64,000 bases of DNA from an uncultured Bacteroidota bacterium (GCA_902777005.1 CACYSB010000010.1:124001-188000), one strand, 5' to 3'; positions 16,040 to 25,086 are shown, counted from the first letter of the stretch. Notes: generated from the sequence alone by a model not told the origin. Translations and numbers: made by a program.

Positions 16040-17845
16040 GTGAACGAGACAATGTTATTGCATATAGTAAAAAGATCGTTATTAATTCTAGTGATTGTAC
16101 TCTGCGTGGTGCAGGTTGGTCAGGCGCAGACCATTGTTTCTACACAACCATCCAATAGAACTGCGATAATTGAGCAATTTAATGGAGGACCATATTGTCC
16201 AGATGCGCATAGGATAAGCGATTCCATTTGCAATGCAAATCCTAATGGCGTATTGGATGTACGTTACTATGAGTTTACTTTTACGTATAATACAGAGTGG
16301 GGCGACTCTTTAGTAGATTTAATTTATAATTCAAACAATCAATATTATCCCGGTGGTTCAATAAATAGACATCGCTTTAATTCATTATCAGATGAAACAG
16401 GCTGTTTGGCATTGGTGCGAAATAAATGGGCAGCTGGAGTTGACTCAATATTATCAATGACATCGCCTGTAAATATTGCCGCAACAGCAAACATTGATGA
16501 AACAACAAGATTATTGACTGTTGATGTTGAATTATATTACACAGACTCCTCTGCTTCATCCACAAATATGCTTAATGTTATTCTGTTGCAAAACAACCTT
16601 AAAAGTTGGTGGAATGGCGCTTCTACATGGTATCCGCAAATGGTTGACTCGAATGATCTTTATCGTCACATGCATGTTGTACGTCATATGATTACAGGTC
16701 AATGGGGTGATATCATCGACACCACAACAGCCGGCTCCTTTATACATAGGACTTATAGTTATGTAATCCCTGATTCAATAAGGAACGTGGCAATTAATGA
16801 CTTTTGCGATTTAGAAATTGTAGCGTTTGTCTCAGAAAGCAATCAAGAAATACTTTCTGCATGTAGAGCTTCTTATGCTGGTAATTCTTCTTTTCAATAC
16901 TCCTTTCAATGCGATACATCCATGGGAACAATCACCCATTATGATTGTTATAGTTCGGGTACCACAATAATGGCTATTCCGAAGCCGGGCTTTCGGTTTG
17001 TGCAATGGAGCAATGGTAGTACTGCAAATCCAGAAAGTTTGAATATTACAAGCGATACTACTATAGTTGCTATTTTTGCACCATTATTACCATCTCAAGA
17101 ATTATGTATGGTAACAGTTCAGGATGGACATAATATGATTATTTGGAATAAGGAAGTAGAAGTGCAATCCTATCGGTTATATCGTGAAAGTAGTGTGGCT
17201 GACGAATATGTGATTATTGCCGAGATTCCATTTGATTCATTGTCCGTTTATATGGATTCCGAATCACGTCCTTTAACACGTAGTTATCGATATATGATAG
17301 GAGAGGTGGATGAATATGGCTATGAAACGATGTCGAGCACTATTCACAAGACAATGCACCTTACTATCAACCAAGGAATGGGAAACCAATGGAATCTGGT
17401 GTGGACGGAATATGAAGGAGCTGGCTACACAACATACGTGATTTATCGCGGAACTAATGCCAGCGACATGCAGCAGATAGATGCAATCCCATCAGGTGGT
17501 AATACCACATATACCGACCCTGATGCCCCGGCTGGCAATATTTGTTATCAAGTAGGCGTTTTGATGACAACACCTTGCAATCCCAGCAAAACCGAAACAA
17601 TCTGCCGTTCTAATATTGCAACAAATGGAGCCGTTGGAATAATTGGAACTAATGAAGATGAGATTTATGTTTACACTATTGGTGACCGTGTCTTTGTTGA
17701 CGGTAATAATGGGAAAAATGTATGTGTATATGATATGGTTGGTCGTCTGGTTGCAAGTACAAATGGTGATATTGTTACGGTTCCTAATCCAGGAGTGTAT
17801 TTGGTGAAAATGGGCAACGCTACACAGAAAATAGTTGTGTTATAG
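16040..17845 (+). CDS. Omp28-like secreted protein with InlB-type repeat and T9SS sorting domain
   Basis: 601 residues. Signal peptide (LLILVIVLCVVQVGQAQ). Residues about 35-260 resemble the Omp28 family (TAIIEQFNGGPYCPDAHRI, GDSLVDLIYNSNNQYYPGG). One InlB B-repeat-like module follows (GTTIMAIPKPGFRFVQWSNG...TTIVAIFAP), then two fibronectin-like stretches. The C-terminal T9SS sorting domain contains VCVYDMVGRLVAS...GVYLVKMGN. Clearly AT-richer than neighbouring core genes, suggesting acquisition. ATG 16052 (MLLHIVKRS) is an alternative start closer to the promoter logic. Cell-surface role inferred. Confidence 0.83.
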   Translation: MNETMLLHIVKRSLLILVIVLCVVQVGQAQTIVSTQPSNRTAIIEQFNGGPYCPDAHRISDSICNANPNGVLDVRYYEFTFTYNTEWGDSLVDLIYNSNNQYYPGGSINRHRFNSLSDETGCLALVRNKWAAGVDSILSMTSPVNIAATANIDETTRLLTVDVELYYTDSSASSTNMLNVILLQNNLKSWWNGASTWYPQMVDSNDLYRHMHVVRHMITGQWGDIIDTTTAGSFIHRTYSYVIPDSIRNVAINDFCDLEIVAFVSESNQEILSACRASYAGNSSFQYSFQCDTSMGTITHYDCYSSGTTIMAIPKPGFRFVQWSNGSTANPESLNITSDTTIVAIFAPLLPSQELCMVTVQDGHNMIIWNKEVEVQSYRLYRESSVADEYVIIAEIPFDSLSVYMDSESRPLTRSYRYMIGEVDEYGYETMSSTIHKTMHLTINQGMGNQWNLVWTEYEGAGYTTYVIYRGTNASDMQQIDAIPSGGNTTYTDPDAPAGNICYQVGVLMTTPCNPSKTETICRSNIATNGAVGIIGTNEDEIYVYTIGDRVFVDGNNGKNVCVYDMVGRLVASTNGDIVTVPNPGVYLVKMGNATQKIVVL

Positions 17846-17880
17846 TTGATAATCTCAAATCTCCGTAAGGCTAATATTGT

Positions 17881-18888
17881 ATGGGCGCAGATGAGGATTT
17901 GATGATGTTTGAAGTGTGCGGTACACGCTACAAGTTGTCAGAATACAATGTGGCCATTGAAGCACATAAGGATGAGTTTCGTGACTGTTTATCTTTGCTT
18001 AATGAGTTTCCGTATACTGTCAAAAATTTTCAAGGTGATGCAATAGAACAATTAAAAAACGTAGCCATTTCCATTGTTTATAAACAGGAGAAGATAAGTT
18101 TATATGGTTTTATTAAAGGCCTTCGGGCATTTGAAGAACAATTACCACTATCCGATGAAACAAACGGATTGGAAGTAGAGAATAATTTAGAACTCGCGGT
18201 TCGACACATTGCAGACAGGAATGACTATCATTCAGTAGTGATAGAAACATTTAGGATATTACAAGATTTCCATTTTTTGAATGCTACAGCTCGATGGGCA
18301 TTGATAGAGGCCCATCGTATTTTGCACTTCCATAGTGTCCTTATCTGGTGTAATGGATGGGAACAATTGTGGACACGGGTCACATGGCTGAACAATGCTA
18401 TTATAATGTATGACTCCTGCTTTGACAAGTTAATTCAAGCGGTATGGATAGGTACGGAGAGTTATCGTGAAAATAAAATAGGGAGAGAATCTTTGATTAC
18501 GCCCGAGGGATTGGAAGTAGTATACAAGAAATGCTGGCATAGGAGTGACAAAAGGTTTTCAAGAATACCATCCCCATATCTTCATCTTTTTGAGGAATTT
18601 CAAAAGACGGATTATGAAATAGCTGTATCAAATTACGCACAAAGAATAAAGCATAGGGGAGGTATGAGATATGCAGGAATGTTCCCCTTTGGACAAACGT
18701 GGAATTATGCGAACAAGAACGAGTACGATTCCTTCAATACGAGAAATGAGATAGATATAGATGAGGTTGTTGATACAGTGAAAGATTATCATATAGGGAT
18801 ATGTAAACTCGCATCACGGATTGTGGTTTTTCTGATGGAAGAGTTTAAAAAGCATGGTTATTTAACAGGAGAGGATATCCATCTCTAA
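17881..18888 (+). CDS. Unknown helical protein, AT-rich
   Basis: 335 residues, no signal peptide or membrane span. Rich in long helices and aromatic residues (LIWCNGWEQLWTRVTWLNNAI). Near the C-terminus is RIKHRGGMRYAGMF, with an R-x-x-H-R-like arrangement reminiscent of HEPN-type proteins; that link is weak and only an inference. It starts 35 bases after the Omp28-like gene in the same direction and shares its low GC. Function not recognised. Confidence 0.6.
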   Translation: MGADEDLMMFEVCGTRYKLSEYNVAIEAHKDEFRDCLSLLNEFPYTVKNFQGDAIEQLKNVAISIVYKQEKISLYGFIKGLRAFEEQLPLSDETNGLEVENNLELAVRHIADRNDYHSVVIETFRILQDFHFLNATARWALIEAHRILHFHSVLIWCNGWEQLWTRVTWLNNAIIMYDSCFDKLIQAVWIGTESYRENKIGRESLITPEGLEVVYKKCWHRSDKRFSRIPSPYLHLFEEFQKTDYEIAVSNYAQRIKHRGGMRYAGMFPFGQTWNYANKNEYDSFNTRNEIDIDEVVDTVKDYHIGICKLASRIVVFLMEEFKKHGYLTGEDIHL

Positions 18889-19249
18889 AAATCGCCGTCG
18901 CATTACATGAGTGAGAACTACTGGTTGATTCTGTTCCTCTTCGAGAAAGCTGACTCAATTTGAAGTACTTTTTTTTGCGAAGCGGGGCGGCCTCGACTAG
19001 GCTACCCCAAGTTTTGTGTCGGATGCCGCGCGCAGCCAGCGATACCTTAGAAAAATTCGGGTTATTTCGGTTAGAAATTTCTGATTGTTCTTTTAGTTTT
19101 GATTGAGATAAAGACCAATCCATCGTGCGTCTTAAAAAATCTACTGGATTTATAGATCTCGCGCAGCGGGAGAAAAAGAAATTTACGATAATTCGGTGAC
19201 CATTTACGGTATTTTTCTTCATCGAATACTTTATATGTAAAAAAAAGTG
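18889..19249. other. Non-coding accessory stretch, possible decayed repeat
   Basis: About 450 bases without a convincing gene. On the minus strand a short open frame (ending near 18900) includes SLAARGIRHKTWGSLVEAAP and a basic run RKKKYFK. I recall similar conceptual peptides scattered in Bacteroidota genomes, so this may be a dispersed non-coding repeat that happens to be open. It contains CTCGCGCAGCGGGAG and a GC-rich patch (GCGAAGCGGGGCGGCC) in AT-rich surroundings. Confidence 0.4.
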
Positions 19250-19259
19250 TATATTTGCA
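19250..19259 (+). promoter_or_regulatory. -7 promoter box of the methylmalonyl-CoA decarboxylase operon
   Basis: TATATTTGCA, about 80 bases upstream of mce. The leader contains a hairpin-like AAAACCAAGCC ... GGCAAGGTTTT (19264-19294). Confidence 0.72.
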
Positions 19260-19341
19260 ATTTAAAACCAAGCCTTGGGTATGGGCAAGGTTTTGATTGT
19301 TTGGTAATTGTAAAAAATATAAATATAAATATAGTAAAATT

Positions 19342-19749
19342 ATGACACCTTCACACATTGAACACATCGGCATCGCCGTGACGAACCTCGACGAAGCCAT
19401 CCGCTATTGGGAGGACGTGATGGGCCTCAAGTGCTACGCCATCGAGGAAGTCAAAGACCAGAAAGTAAAGACGGCCTTCTTCCGCTGCGGCGACGTTAAG
19501 ATAGAGCTCCTCGAGCCCACCTGCCCCGAAAGCACCATAGCCGCATTCATTGAAAAGAACGGCGGCAAGGGCGGCATGCACCACATCGCCTTCGCCATGG
19601 AGAACACCGACCAGGCCCTCAACGACGCCAAAGACAAAGGTGTCCGCCTCATCGACCAGCAGAGCCGTCCCGGCGCAGAAGGCCTCCACATCGGCTTCCT
19701 GCATCCGAAGAGCACGCTGGGTGTATTAACTGAATTTTGCTGCAAATAA
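19342..19749 (+). CDS. mce: Methylmalonyl-CoA epimerase
   Basis: 135-residue glyoxalase-fold enzyme that interconverts (R)- and (S)-methylmalonyl-CoA. Metal ligands and fold are visible: HIEHIGIAVTNLDEAIRYW, KIELLEPT, and GGKGGMHHIAFAMEN, IGFLHPKSTLGVLTEF. ATG 19342 gives the normal family length and N-terminus. First gene of the succinate-to-propionate operon, followed after 16 bases by mmdA. Confidence 0.96.
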   Translation: MTPSHIEHIGIAVTNLDEAIRYWEDVMGLKCYAIEEVKDQKVKTAFFRCGDVKIELLEPTCPESTIAAFIEKNGGKGGMHHIAFAMENTDQALNDAKDKGVRLIDQQSRPGAEGLHIGFLHPKSTLGVLTEFCCK

Positions 19750-19765
19750 ATAAAACACAATAATT

Positions 19766-21325
19766 ATGGCTTTTGAACAGAAGATAAAGGAGCTGCTTGA
19801 CAAGCGTGGTGAAGCCCGCATGGGTGGAGGCCAGAAAGGCATCGACAAGCAGCATGAACAGGGCAAACTGACGGCCCGTGAGCGTATCGCCCTCCTCCTC
19901 GACGAGGGTTCTTTTGAGGAATTCGACATGTTTGTCACCCATCGCTGCACCAACTTCGACATGCAGAAGAAGTCGTACCTCGGCGACGGCGTGGTGACCG
20001 GCTACGGCACCATCAACGGCCGCATGGTGTATGTCTTCGCACAGGACTTCACCGTCCTCGGTGGTTCGCTCAGCGAGACCATGGCTCTCAAGATCTGCAA
20101 GGTTATGGATCAGGCCATGAAGGTCGGCGCCCCTGTTATCGGCATCAACGACTCAGGCGGAGCACGTATCCAGGAAGGTATCAACGCTCTGGCCGGCTAT
20201 GCCGAAATCTTCGAGCGCAATATTCTGGCCAGCGGTGTGGTGCCGCAGATCAGCGCCATCTTCGGCCCCTGCGCCGGTGGCTCGGTCTACAGCCCGGCCC
20301 TGACCGACTTCATCCTCATGAGTAAGGAGAACAGCTATATGTTCCTCACCGGCCCGAAGGTGGTGAAGACCGTCACGGGCGAGGACGTCACCGTCGACAA
20401 GCTTGGCGGCGCCATGGTGCATGCCAGCAAGAGCGGTGTGGCCCATTTCGTCGGTGAGACCGAGGAGAGCACCCTGCAGCTCATCCGCGAGCTGGTGGGT
20501 TACATCCCCAGCAACAACTTCGAGGAGGCCCCGATGGTTGCCACCGGCGACCCCATCGACCGCTTGGAGGACAGCCTCAACACTATTATCCCCGAGAACC
20601 CCAACGAAGCCTACGATGTCAAGGATGTCATCCACGCTATCGTCGATGACGGCAAGTTCCTCGAGGTGCATGAGAACTTCGCCAAGAACCTCGTCGTCGG
20701 CTTCGCCCACATGGGTGGCGTGAGCGTCGGCGTGGTTGCCAACCAGCCCAAAGCTATGGCCGGTGTGCTCGACTGCAACGCCAGCCGCAAGGGCGCCCGC
20801 TTCGTGCGCTTCTGCGACGCCTTTAATATCCCGCTGGTGACCCTCGTCGACGTGCCCGGCTTCCTGCCCGGTACCGGCCAGGAGTACAACGGCGTCATCA
20901 ACCACGGTGCCAAGATGCTCTTCGCCTATGGCGAGGCCACGGTGCCCAAGGTAACCGTCACCCTGCGCAAGAGCTACGGCGGTGCCCACATCGTCATGAG
21001 CTGCAAGCAGCTGCGTTCGGACATCAACTACGCATGGCCCACGGCCCAGATTGCCGTCATGGGAGCCAGCGGTGCCACCGAGGTGCTGCATGGCCGCGCC
21101 CTGAAGGAGATCACCGACCCCGAGGAGAAAGCCAAGTTCATCGCCGAGAAAGAGAAGGAGTACAACGACCTCTTCGCCAACCCTTACAATGCCGCCAAGT
21201 ACGGCTACATCGACGATGTCATAGAGCCGCGTAACACCCGCTTCCGCGTCATCCGTGCCCTTCAGGCCCTGCAGACCAAGAAGGACTCGCTGCCCATGAA
21301 GAAGCACTGTAACTTACCCTTGTAA
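19766..21325 (+). CDS. mmdA: Methylmalonyl-CoA decarboxylase / acyl-CoA carboxyltransferase alpha subunit
   Basis: 519 residues, normal for the carboxyltransferase family. Seen: [20 protein letters not shown], two acyl-CoA/biotin crotonase-type halves, [55 protein letters not shown] and [13 protein letters not shown]. Transfers CO2 from methylmalonyl-CoA to carrier-bound biotin. With OadG-like, biotin carrier and beta subunits downstream it forms a Na+-pumping decarboxylase making propionyl-CoA. Confidence 0.95.
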   Translation: MAFEQKIKELLDKRGEARMGGGQKGIDKQHEQGKLTARERIALLLDEGSFEEFDMFVTHRCTNFDMQKKSYLGDGVVTGYGTINGRMVYVFAQDFTVLGGSLSETMALKICKVMDQAMKVGAPVIGINDSGGARIQEGINALAGYAEIFERNILASGVVPQISAIFGPCAGGSVYSPALTDFILMSKENSYMFLTGPKVVKTVTGEDVTVDKLGGAMVHASKSGVAHFVGETEESTLQLIRELVGYIPSNNFEEAPMVATGDPIDRLEDSLNTIIPENPNEAYDVKDVIHAIVDDGKFLEVHENFAKNLVVGFAHMGGVSVGVVANQPKAMAGVLDCNASRKGARFVRFCDAFNIPLVTLVDVPGFLPGTGQEYNGVINHGAKMLFAYGEATVPKVTVTLRKSYGGAHIVMSCKQLRSDINYAWPTAQIAVMGASGATEVLHGRALKEITDPEEKAKFIAEKEKEYNDLFANPYNAAKYGYIDDVIEPRNTRFRVIRALQALQTKKDSLPMKKHCNLPL

Positions 21326-21373
21326 ACAATTCATTCAAATCAATAATTTTATTAACCAAAAAACATCAAAACA

Positions 21374-21712
21374 ATGAAGAAAGTTCTGTTTACCGCTATG
21401 GCCGCTGTCGCTATGTTCGCTATGGTTGCCTGCAACAACAACAAGGCCGCCGAGGCTACCGAGGACACCTGCGCCATCGAGCAGACCGAGCAGACCTGCG
21501 ACATGACCTGCGCCGACACCTGCATGTGCGGTGAGGAGTGCGCCGCCGCCAAGTGCGAAGGCTGCCCCAACCACGGCACCGAGAACTGCTGCAAGGCTAA
21601 AGCCGCTGTCGAAGGCCAGGCCTGCGAGCAGACTTGCGAGCACAAATGCCAGAAAGCTGAAGGCCAGGAGTGCCAGAAAGCTTGCGAGAAAAAGTGCGAG
21701 AAAGCCCAGTAA
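21374..21712 (+). CDS. Cysteine-rich small lipoprotein inside the decarboxylase operon
   Basis: 112 residues with a lipoprotein signal (AVAMFAMVAC). The mature part has 16 further cysteines, mostly as C-x(2-4)-C pairs (CADTCMCGEEC, CEGCPNHG, CEQTCEHKC, CQKACEKKC), with many Glu/Lys/Ala. This suggests metal binding or a disulfide-rich linker; no known family recognised. It sits between mmdA (48 bases upstream) and the OadG-like gene and is followed by a strong terminator-like hairpin. Confidence 0.8.
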   Translation: MKKVLFTAMAAVAMFAMVACNNNKAAEATEDTCAIEQTEQTCDMTCADTCMCGEECAAAKCEGCPNHGTENCCKAKAAVEGQACEQTCEHKCQKAEGQECQKACEKKCEKAQ

Positions 21713-21718
21713 TCATTC

Positions 21719-21762
21719 GAGTGCGGCGGCACTGCCGCCGCACTTGTTGATACTTCTTTTTT
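21719..21762 (+). terminator. Terminator or attenuator inside the decarboxylase operon
   Basis: Stem AGTGCGGCGGC / GCCGCCGCACT with a three-base loop, followed by TTGTTGATACTTCTTTTTT. The T-run is about 15 bases away from the stem, so partial termination or mRNA-end protection is more likely than a full stop. It would favour mmdA and the lipoprotein over downstream subunits. Confidence 0.6.
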
Positions 21763-21790
21763 GATGTTTGAGTAAAATGTATTAAAAAGA

Positions 21791-22768
21791 ATGAATACAA
21801 TTTATAAAATAACCCTGGCAGTCCTCTTCAGCATCTCGCTGATGACGGCCACAGCGCAGCCGTCCATGCATGAAGGCGCCTGTGCCGGTGGTCCTGCAGC
21901 CGAGGAGCAGCCCCATGAGGGTTGCATGATGCACGGCATGATGCCCACGGTGGACTTCCAGAGCGTGAAGATATGTTTCGCCCCCCAGATGGGCGCTTTT
22001 GTCGCTGTCGACAGCGTGGAGTGCTCGGTGCACCTTGTCGCCATGACCGAGAATGGTCTTGACACCATCAGCAGCTACAAGACTGACAATACCCACAAGC
22101 GTCACGACCTTAAGAACATCCTGCGCCCCGTGAGCGTCGGCTTCCTCGGCAAGTATGTTGTTGTGCTGGCTTCGGCCGTCAACGACAGCGCCTATGTGGC
22201 CCTGCTTGACGAGAACATGAACGTGGTGGCCCGTCGCGACTTCCGCAGCCCCATGTATGCCTTCCATCTCGAGCACGGTTTCATGTTCGTCGTCGGACGC
22301 AACCCCTACGGATACGACATCAACATCCTGCCCCTCCACGGTGGTCTTGACAACTTCTCCAACGGCGAGATCATGACCCACCACTACCGTGTTGCAAAGC
22401 AGTCGGAGAAGATCAAGCAGAGCGACCCCATCGGCATCGGCCTTGCTGCTGTCGCCGTCGCCGTGGTGTTCCTGGCTCTGGTGTGCATCTTCCTGCTCAT
22501 CAGCGGCACCGGCAAGCTCCTGGCTGGCATGGACGACAAGAAGAAAGCTCCCAAGGCTGGCAAAGGCATCAAGCCCGTCTCCGAGGGCAGCTCGGCCGCT
22601 AATGACCAGGAGGTCTTCGCCGCCATCGCCGCCGCAATCCACCTCTACAACGACGAACTCCATGACGAGGAGGACGCCGTTATCACCATCCAGAAGGTGG
22701 AGCGCGAATGGACACCGTGGAACGCCAAGTTCTATAATATGAATCAATACTTTAACAACAGAAGATAG
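21791..22768 (+). CDS. OadG-like gamma subunit of the Na+-pumping decarboxylase, with periplasmic domain
   Basis: 325 residues. Signal peptide (FSISLMTATAQ), a His/Met-rich stretch (HEGCMMHGMMP), and an extracytoplasmic beta-rich domain of about 180 residues. A membrane span (IGIGLAAVAVAVVFLALVCI) and the C-terminal OadG signature (EVFAAIAAAIHLYND, ERVEW-like VEREWTPWNAKF) follow. Longer than the short enterobacterial gamma subunits but like the Bacteroidales OadG family. Anchors the decarboxylase complex to the membrane. Confidence 0.87.
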   Translation: MNTIYKITLAVLFSISLMTATAQPSMHEGACAGGPAAEEQPHEGCMMHGMMPTVDFQSVKICFAPQMGAFVAVDSVECSVHLVAMTENGLDTISSYKTDNTHKRHDLKNILRPVSVGFLGKYVVVLASAVNDSAYVALLDENMNVVARRDFRSPMYAFHLEHGFMFVVGRNPYGYDINILPLHGGLDNFSNGEIMTHHYRVAKQSEKIKQSDPIGIGLAAVAVAVVFLALVCIFLLISGTGKLLAGMDDKKKAPKAGKGIKPVSEGSSAANDQEVFAAIAAAIHLYNDELHDEEDAVITIQKVEREWTPWNAKFYNMNQYFNNRR

Positions 22769-22770
22769 TC

Positions 22771-23205
22771 ATGAAAAACTACAAACTCAAGATAAACGGC
22801 AACGAATACAACGTTGACATCAACGAAGTCGAGGGCCAGGAAATAAAGCTCAACGTTAACGGCACCGACTATGTGGTCACTGTCGACCAGGAGATCAAGC
22901 AGCAGAAGAAAGCCGTCGTGCGTCCCGCCACTCCGGCAGTCCAGGTAGCTCCCGCCAACGGTGGTGTGCAGAAGGGCAACGCCCCCGCCGCAGGCAGCAA
23001 GGTGACCACGCCGCTTCCCGGCACCATCCTCGACGTGTTCGTCAATGTTGGCGACAGCGTCAAGCAGGGTCAGACCGTCGTGCTCCTCGAGGCCATGAAG
23101 ATGGAGAACAACATCGAGGCCGACGTCGCCGGCACCGTCAAGGAAGTCAAAGTCCGCAAGGGCGACAGCGTCCTCGAAGGCGATGTACTCGTAGTAATCG
23201 GATAG
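22771..23205 (+). CDS. mmdC: Biotin carrier subunit of methylmalonyl-CoA decarboxylase
   Basis: 144 residues. The C-terminal biotinyl domain carries the biotinylation motif EAMKMEN (Lys in the centre). A Pro/Ala linker (VRPATPAVQVAPANGG) connects it to an N-terminal assembly domain (YKLKINGNEYNVDINEVEG). Shuttles CO2 between the carboxyltransferase and the membrane beta subunit. It begins two bases after the OadG-like stop. Confidence 0.95.
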   Translation: MKNYKLKINGNEYNVDINEVEGQEIKLNVNGTDYVVTVDQEIKQQKKAVVRPATPAVQVAPANGGVQKGNAPAAGSKVTTPLPGTILDVFVNVGDSVKQGQTVVLLEAMKMENNIEADVAGTVKEVKVRKGDSVLEGDVLVVIG

Positions 23206-23258
23206 TTTTGAATTAACGTTTTAACGTTATAGCGTAATAACGAATAAAACAAGAAGAA

Positions 23259-24428
23259 ATGATTAGTTTAGCAACAGGTGGCTTCATGGAGTTCATGTCG
23301 ACCCAGCTGGTACAGTTCCTCGAATATACCGGCTTTGCCAACGTGACCTGGGGCCATATCGCAATGATTGTTATTGGCTTGGTGTTCATCTTCCTGGGCA
23401 TCAAGTATGAGTTCGAGCCGCTGCTCCTTGTCCCCATCGGATTTGGTATGCTCATCGGCAACATTCCCTTCTATCCGGGACTCAAGATTGGTATCTATGA
23501 ACAAGGCTCCGTGCTCAACATCCTTTACCACGGTGTGCAGAACGGCTGGTATCCGCCGCTAATCTTCCTGGGCATAGGAGCAATGACCGACTTCTCGGCG
23601 TTGCTCTCCAACCCCAAGCTGATGCTCATCGGTGCTGCTGCCCAGGTCGGTATCTTCGCCGCCTATATGGGTGCTCTGGCCCTCGGCTTCATGCCCAATG
23701 AGGCCGGTGCCATCGGTATCATCGGTGGTGCCGACGGTCCAACGGCTATCTTCATCTCCTCGCAGCTGGCTCCCGACCTGATGGGTGCCATAGCCGTGTC
23801 GGCCTATAGCTACATGGCTCTCGTGCCCGTCATACAGCCTCCCATCATGCGACTGATGACCACTCCAAAGGAGCGCACCATCCGCATGAAGCCGCCGCGT
23901 CAGGTCTCCAAGCTGGAGAAGATCACTTTCCCCATCATCGGCCTGCTCTTCTGCGCCTTCATCGTGCCGAGCGGCCTGCCCCTGCTGGGTATGCTCTTCT
24001 TCGGCAACCTCCTCAAGGAGTGCGGTGTCACCAAACGCCTGAGCGATGTAGCCTCCAATGCCGTCGTCAACATCTGCACCTTGCTCATCGGCATCACCGT
24101 CGGCGCCTCCACCCAGGCCTCGGTGTTCCTCAGCGGTAAGTCGGTGATGATCTTCGGCCTCGGTGCCGGCAGCTTCATCGTGGCCACCTTCTGTGGTGTC
24201 CTCTTCGTGAAGATCATGAACCTCTTCCTCAAGGAAGGCAACAAGATCAATCCCCTTATTGGCAACTCCGGCGTCAGCGCTGTGCCCGACGCCGCCCGCG
24301 TGTCGAACAATGTGGGTCTGGAGTACGACAAGACCAACTACCTGCTGCAGCACGCCATGGGCCCCAACGTGGCCGGTGTCGTAGGCTCGGCAGTGGCCGC
24401 CGGTATCCTGCTGGCCTTCCTCCACTAA
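23259..24428 (+). CDS. mmdB: Sodium ion-translocating decarboxylase beta subunit
   Basis: 389 residues, polytopic membrane protein of the OadB/MmdB/GcdB family. Seen: FLGIKYEFEPLLLVPIGFGM, GIGAMTDFSALLSNP (conserved Asp of the Na+ site), GIIGGADGPTAIFISSQL and the C-terminal DAARVSNNVGLEYDKTN. Decarboxylates carboxybiotin and pumps Na+ outward. The 53-base gap before it holds TTAACG-type repeats. Confidence 0.96.
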   Translation: MISLATGGFMEFMSTQLVQFLEYTGFANVTWGHIAMIVIGLVFIFLGIKYEFEPLLLVPIGFGMLIGNIPFYPGLKIGIYEQGSVLNILYHGVQNGWYPPLIFLGIGAMTDFSALLSNPKLMLIGAAAQVGIFAAYMGALALGFMPNEAGAIGIIGGADGPTAIFISSQLAPDLMGAIAVSAYSYMALVPVIQPPIMRLMTTPKERTIRMKPPRQVSKLEKITFPIIGLLFCAFIVPSGLPLLGMLFFGNLLKECGVTKRLSDVASNAVVNICTLLIGITVGASTQASVFLSGKSVMIFGLGAGSFIVATFCGVLFVKIMNLFLKEGNKINPLIGNSGVSAVPDAARVSNNVGLEYDKTNYLLQHAMGPNVAGVVGSAVAAGILLAFLH

Positions 24429-24443
24429 TGCCAATCAAGCCTT

Positions 24444-24950
24444 ATGGAAGAATACAATGAAGTAGAGCCGTGCCGCGATGGTGCGGCTCTTTCTTGTTTC
24501 ATGCGCGAGGCCATCCGTCTGGCCGACGAGAGCGTGCAGAGTGGGGGAGGCCCCTTCGGTGCCGTCATCGTCAAGGACGGTGTCATTGTAGCCGGAAGTT
24601 CCAACAGCGTGACCGTTGACAACGACCCCACGGCGCATGCCGAGGTAAATGCCATCCGTGAGGCTTGTCGCAAACTTGGAGTCTTCAACCTCAAAGGCTG
24701 CACCATCTTCAGCTCTTGCGAGCCGTGTCCCATGTGCCTTGCCGCCATCTACTGGGCAGGTATAGACCGCATCTACTATGCCAACACGCGCAAAGATGCT
24801 GCTGCCATTGATTTCGCCGACGACTTCCTCTACGACGAGCTTTCGTTGCCACCTGACCAACGCACGCTGCCTATGCAGCAGATGCTGCGTGACGAAGCCA
24901 TCGGCACCTTCTGTCGATGGACAGAAAAGACGGATAAGGTTACCTATTAG
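24444..24950 (+). CDS. Nucleoside/guanine deaminase (CDA fold)
   Basis: 168 residues. Zinc-deaminase motifs HAEVNAI and SCEPCPMCLAAIYWAG; the GGGPFGAVIVKDG opening and the region AAAIDFADDFLYDELSLP resemble guanine deaminase of the GuaD type rather than the tRNA adenosine deaminase TadA. Guanine to xanthine is the likely reaction. It starts 16 bases after mmdB but is functionally unrelated to it. Confidence 0.85.
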   Translation: MEEYNEVEPCRDGAALSCFMREAIRLADESVQSGGGPFGAVIVKDGVIVAGSSNSVTVDNDPTAHAEVNAIREACRKLGVFNLKGCTIFSSCEPCPMCLAAIYWAGIDRIYYANTRKDAAAIDFADDFLYDELSLPPDQRTLPMQQMLRDEAIGTFCRWTEKTDKVTY

Positions 24951-24968
24951 ATAAGGAAGGCAACCTAC

Positions 24969-25086
24969 ATTCTCAATATTTCAAACAACTCTCGCGCCGT
25001 CTTTGAGTTCTCTCCCATTCATAGACGGCGCATATATAATATAAGCCCCTTCCGAGCGGAAGGGGCTTTTTTAACTAAACTTTAAC
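24969..25086. repeat. Two-hairpin intergenic element, copy 1
   Basis: Order on the plus strand: ATTCTCAATATT, a stem GCGCCGTC / GACGGCGC, ATATATAATATAAG, a stem AGCCCCTTCCG / CGGAAGGGGCT, then TTTTTTAACTAAACTTTAAC. Copy 2 at 43260-43367 is the inverted equivalent, with compensatory changes in both stems. It lies between the convergent deaminase and BspA-like genes. Confidence 0.85.
25043..25072 (+). terminator. Rho-independent terminator of the deaminase/decarboxylase operon
   Basis: Stem AAGCCCCTTCCG / CGGAAGGGGCTT with a two-base loop, followed by TTTTTT on the plus strand. Part of the two-hairpin element. Confidence 0.88.

Noticed and set aside
19297..19341. Upstream start for mce
   Set aside because: The added residues (MFGNCKKYKYKYSKI) are AT-rich leader; family length and N-terminus fit 19342.
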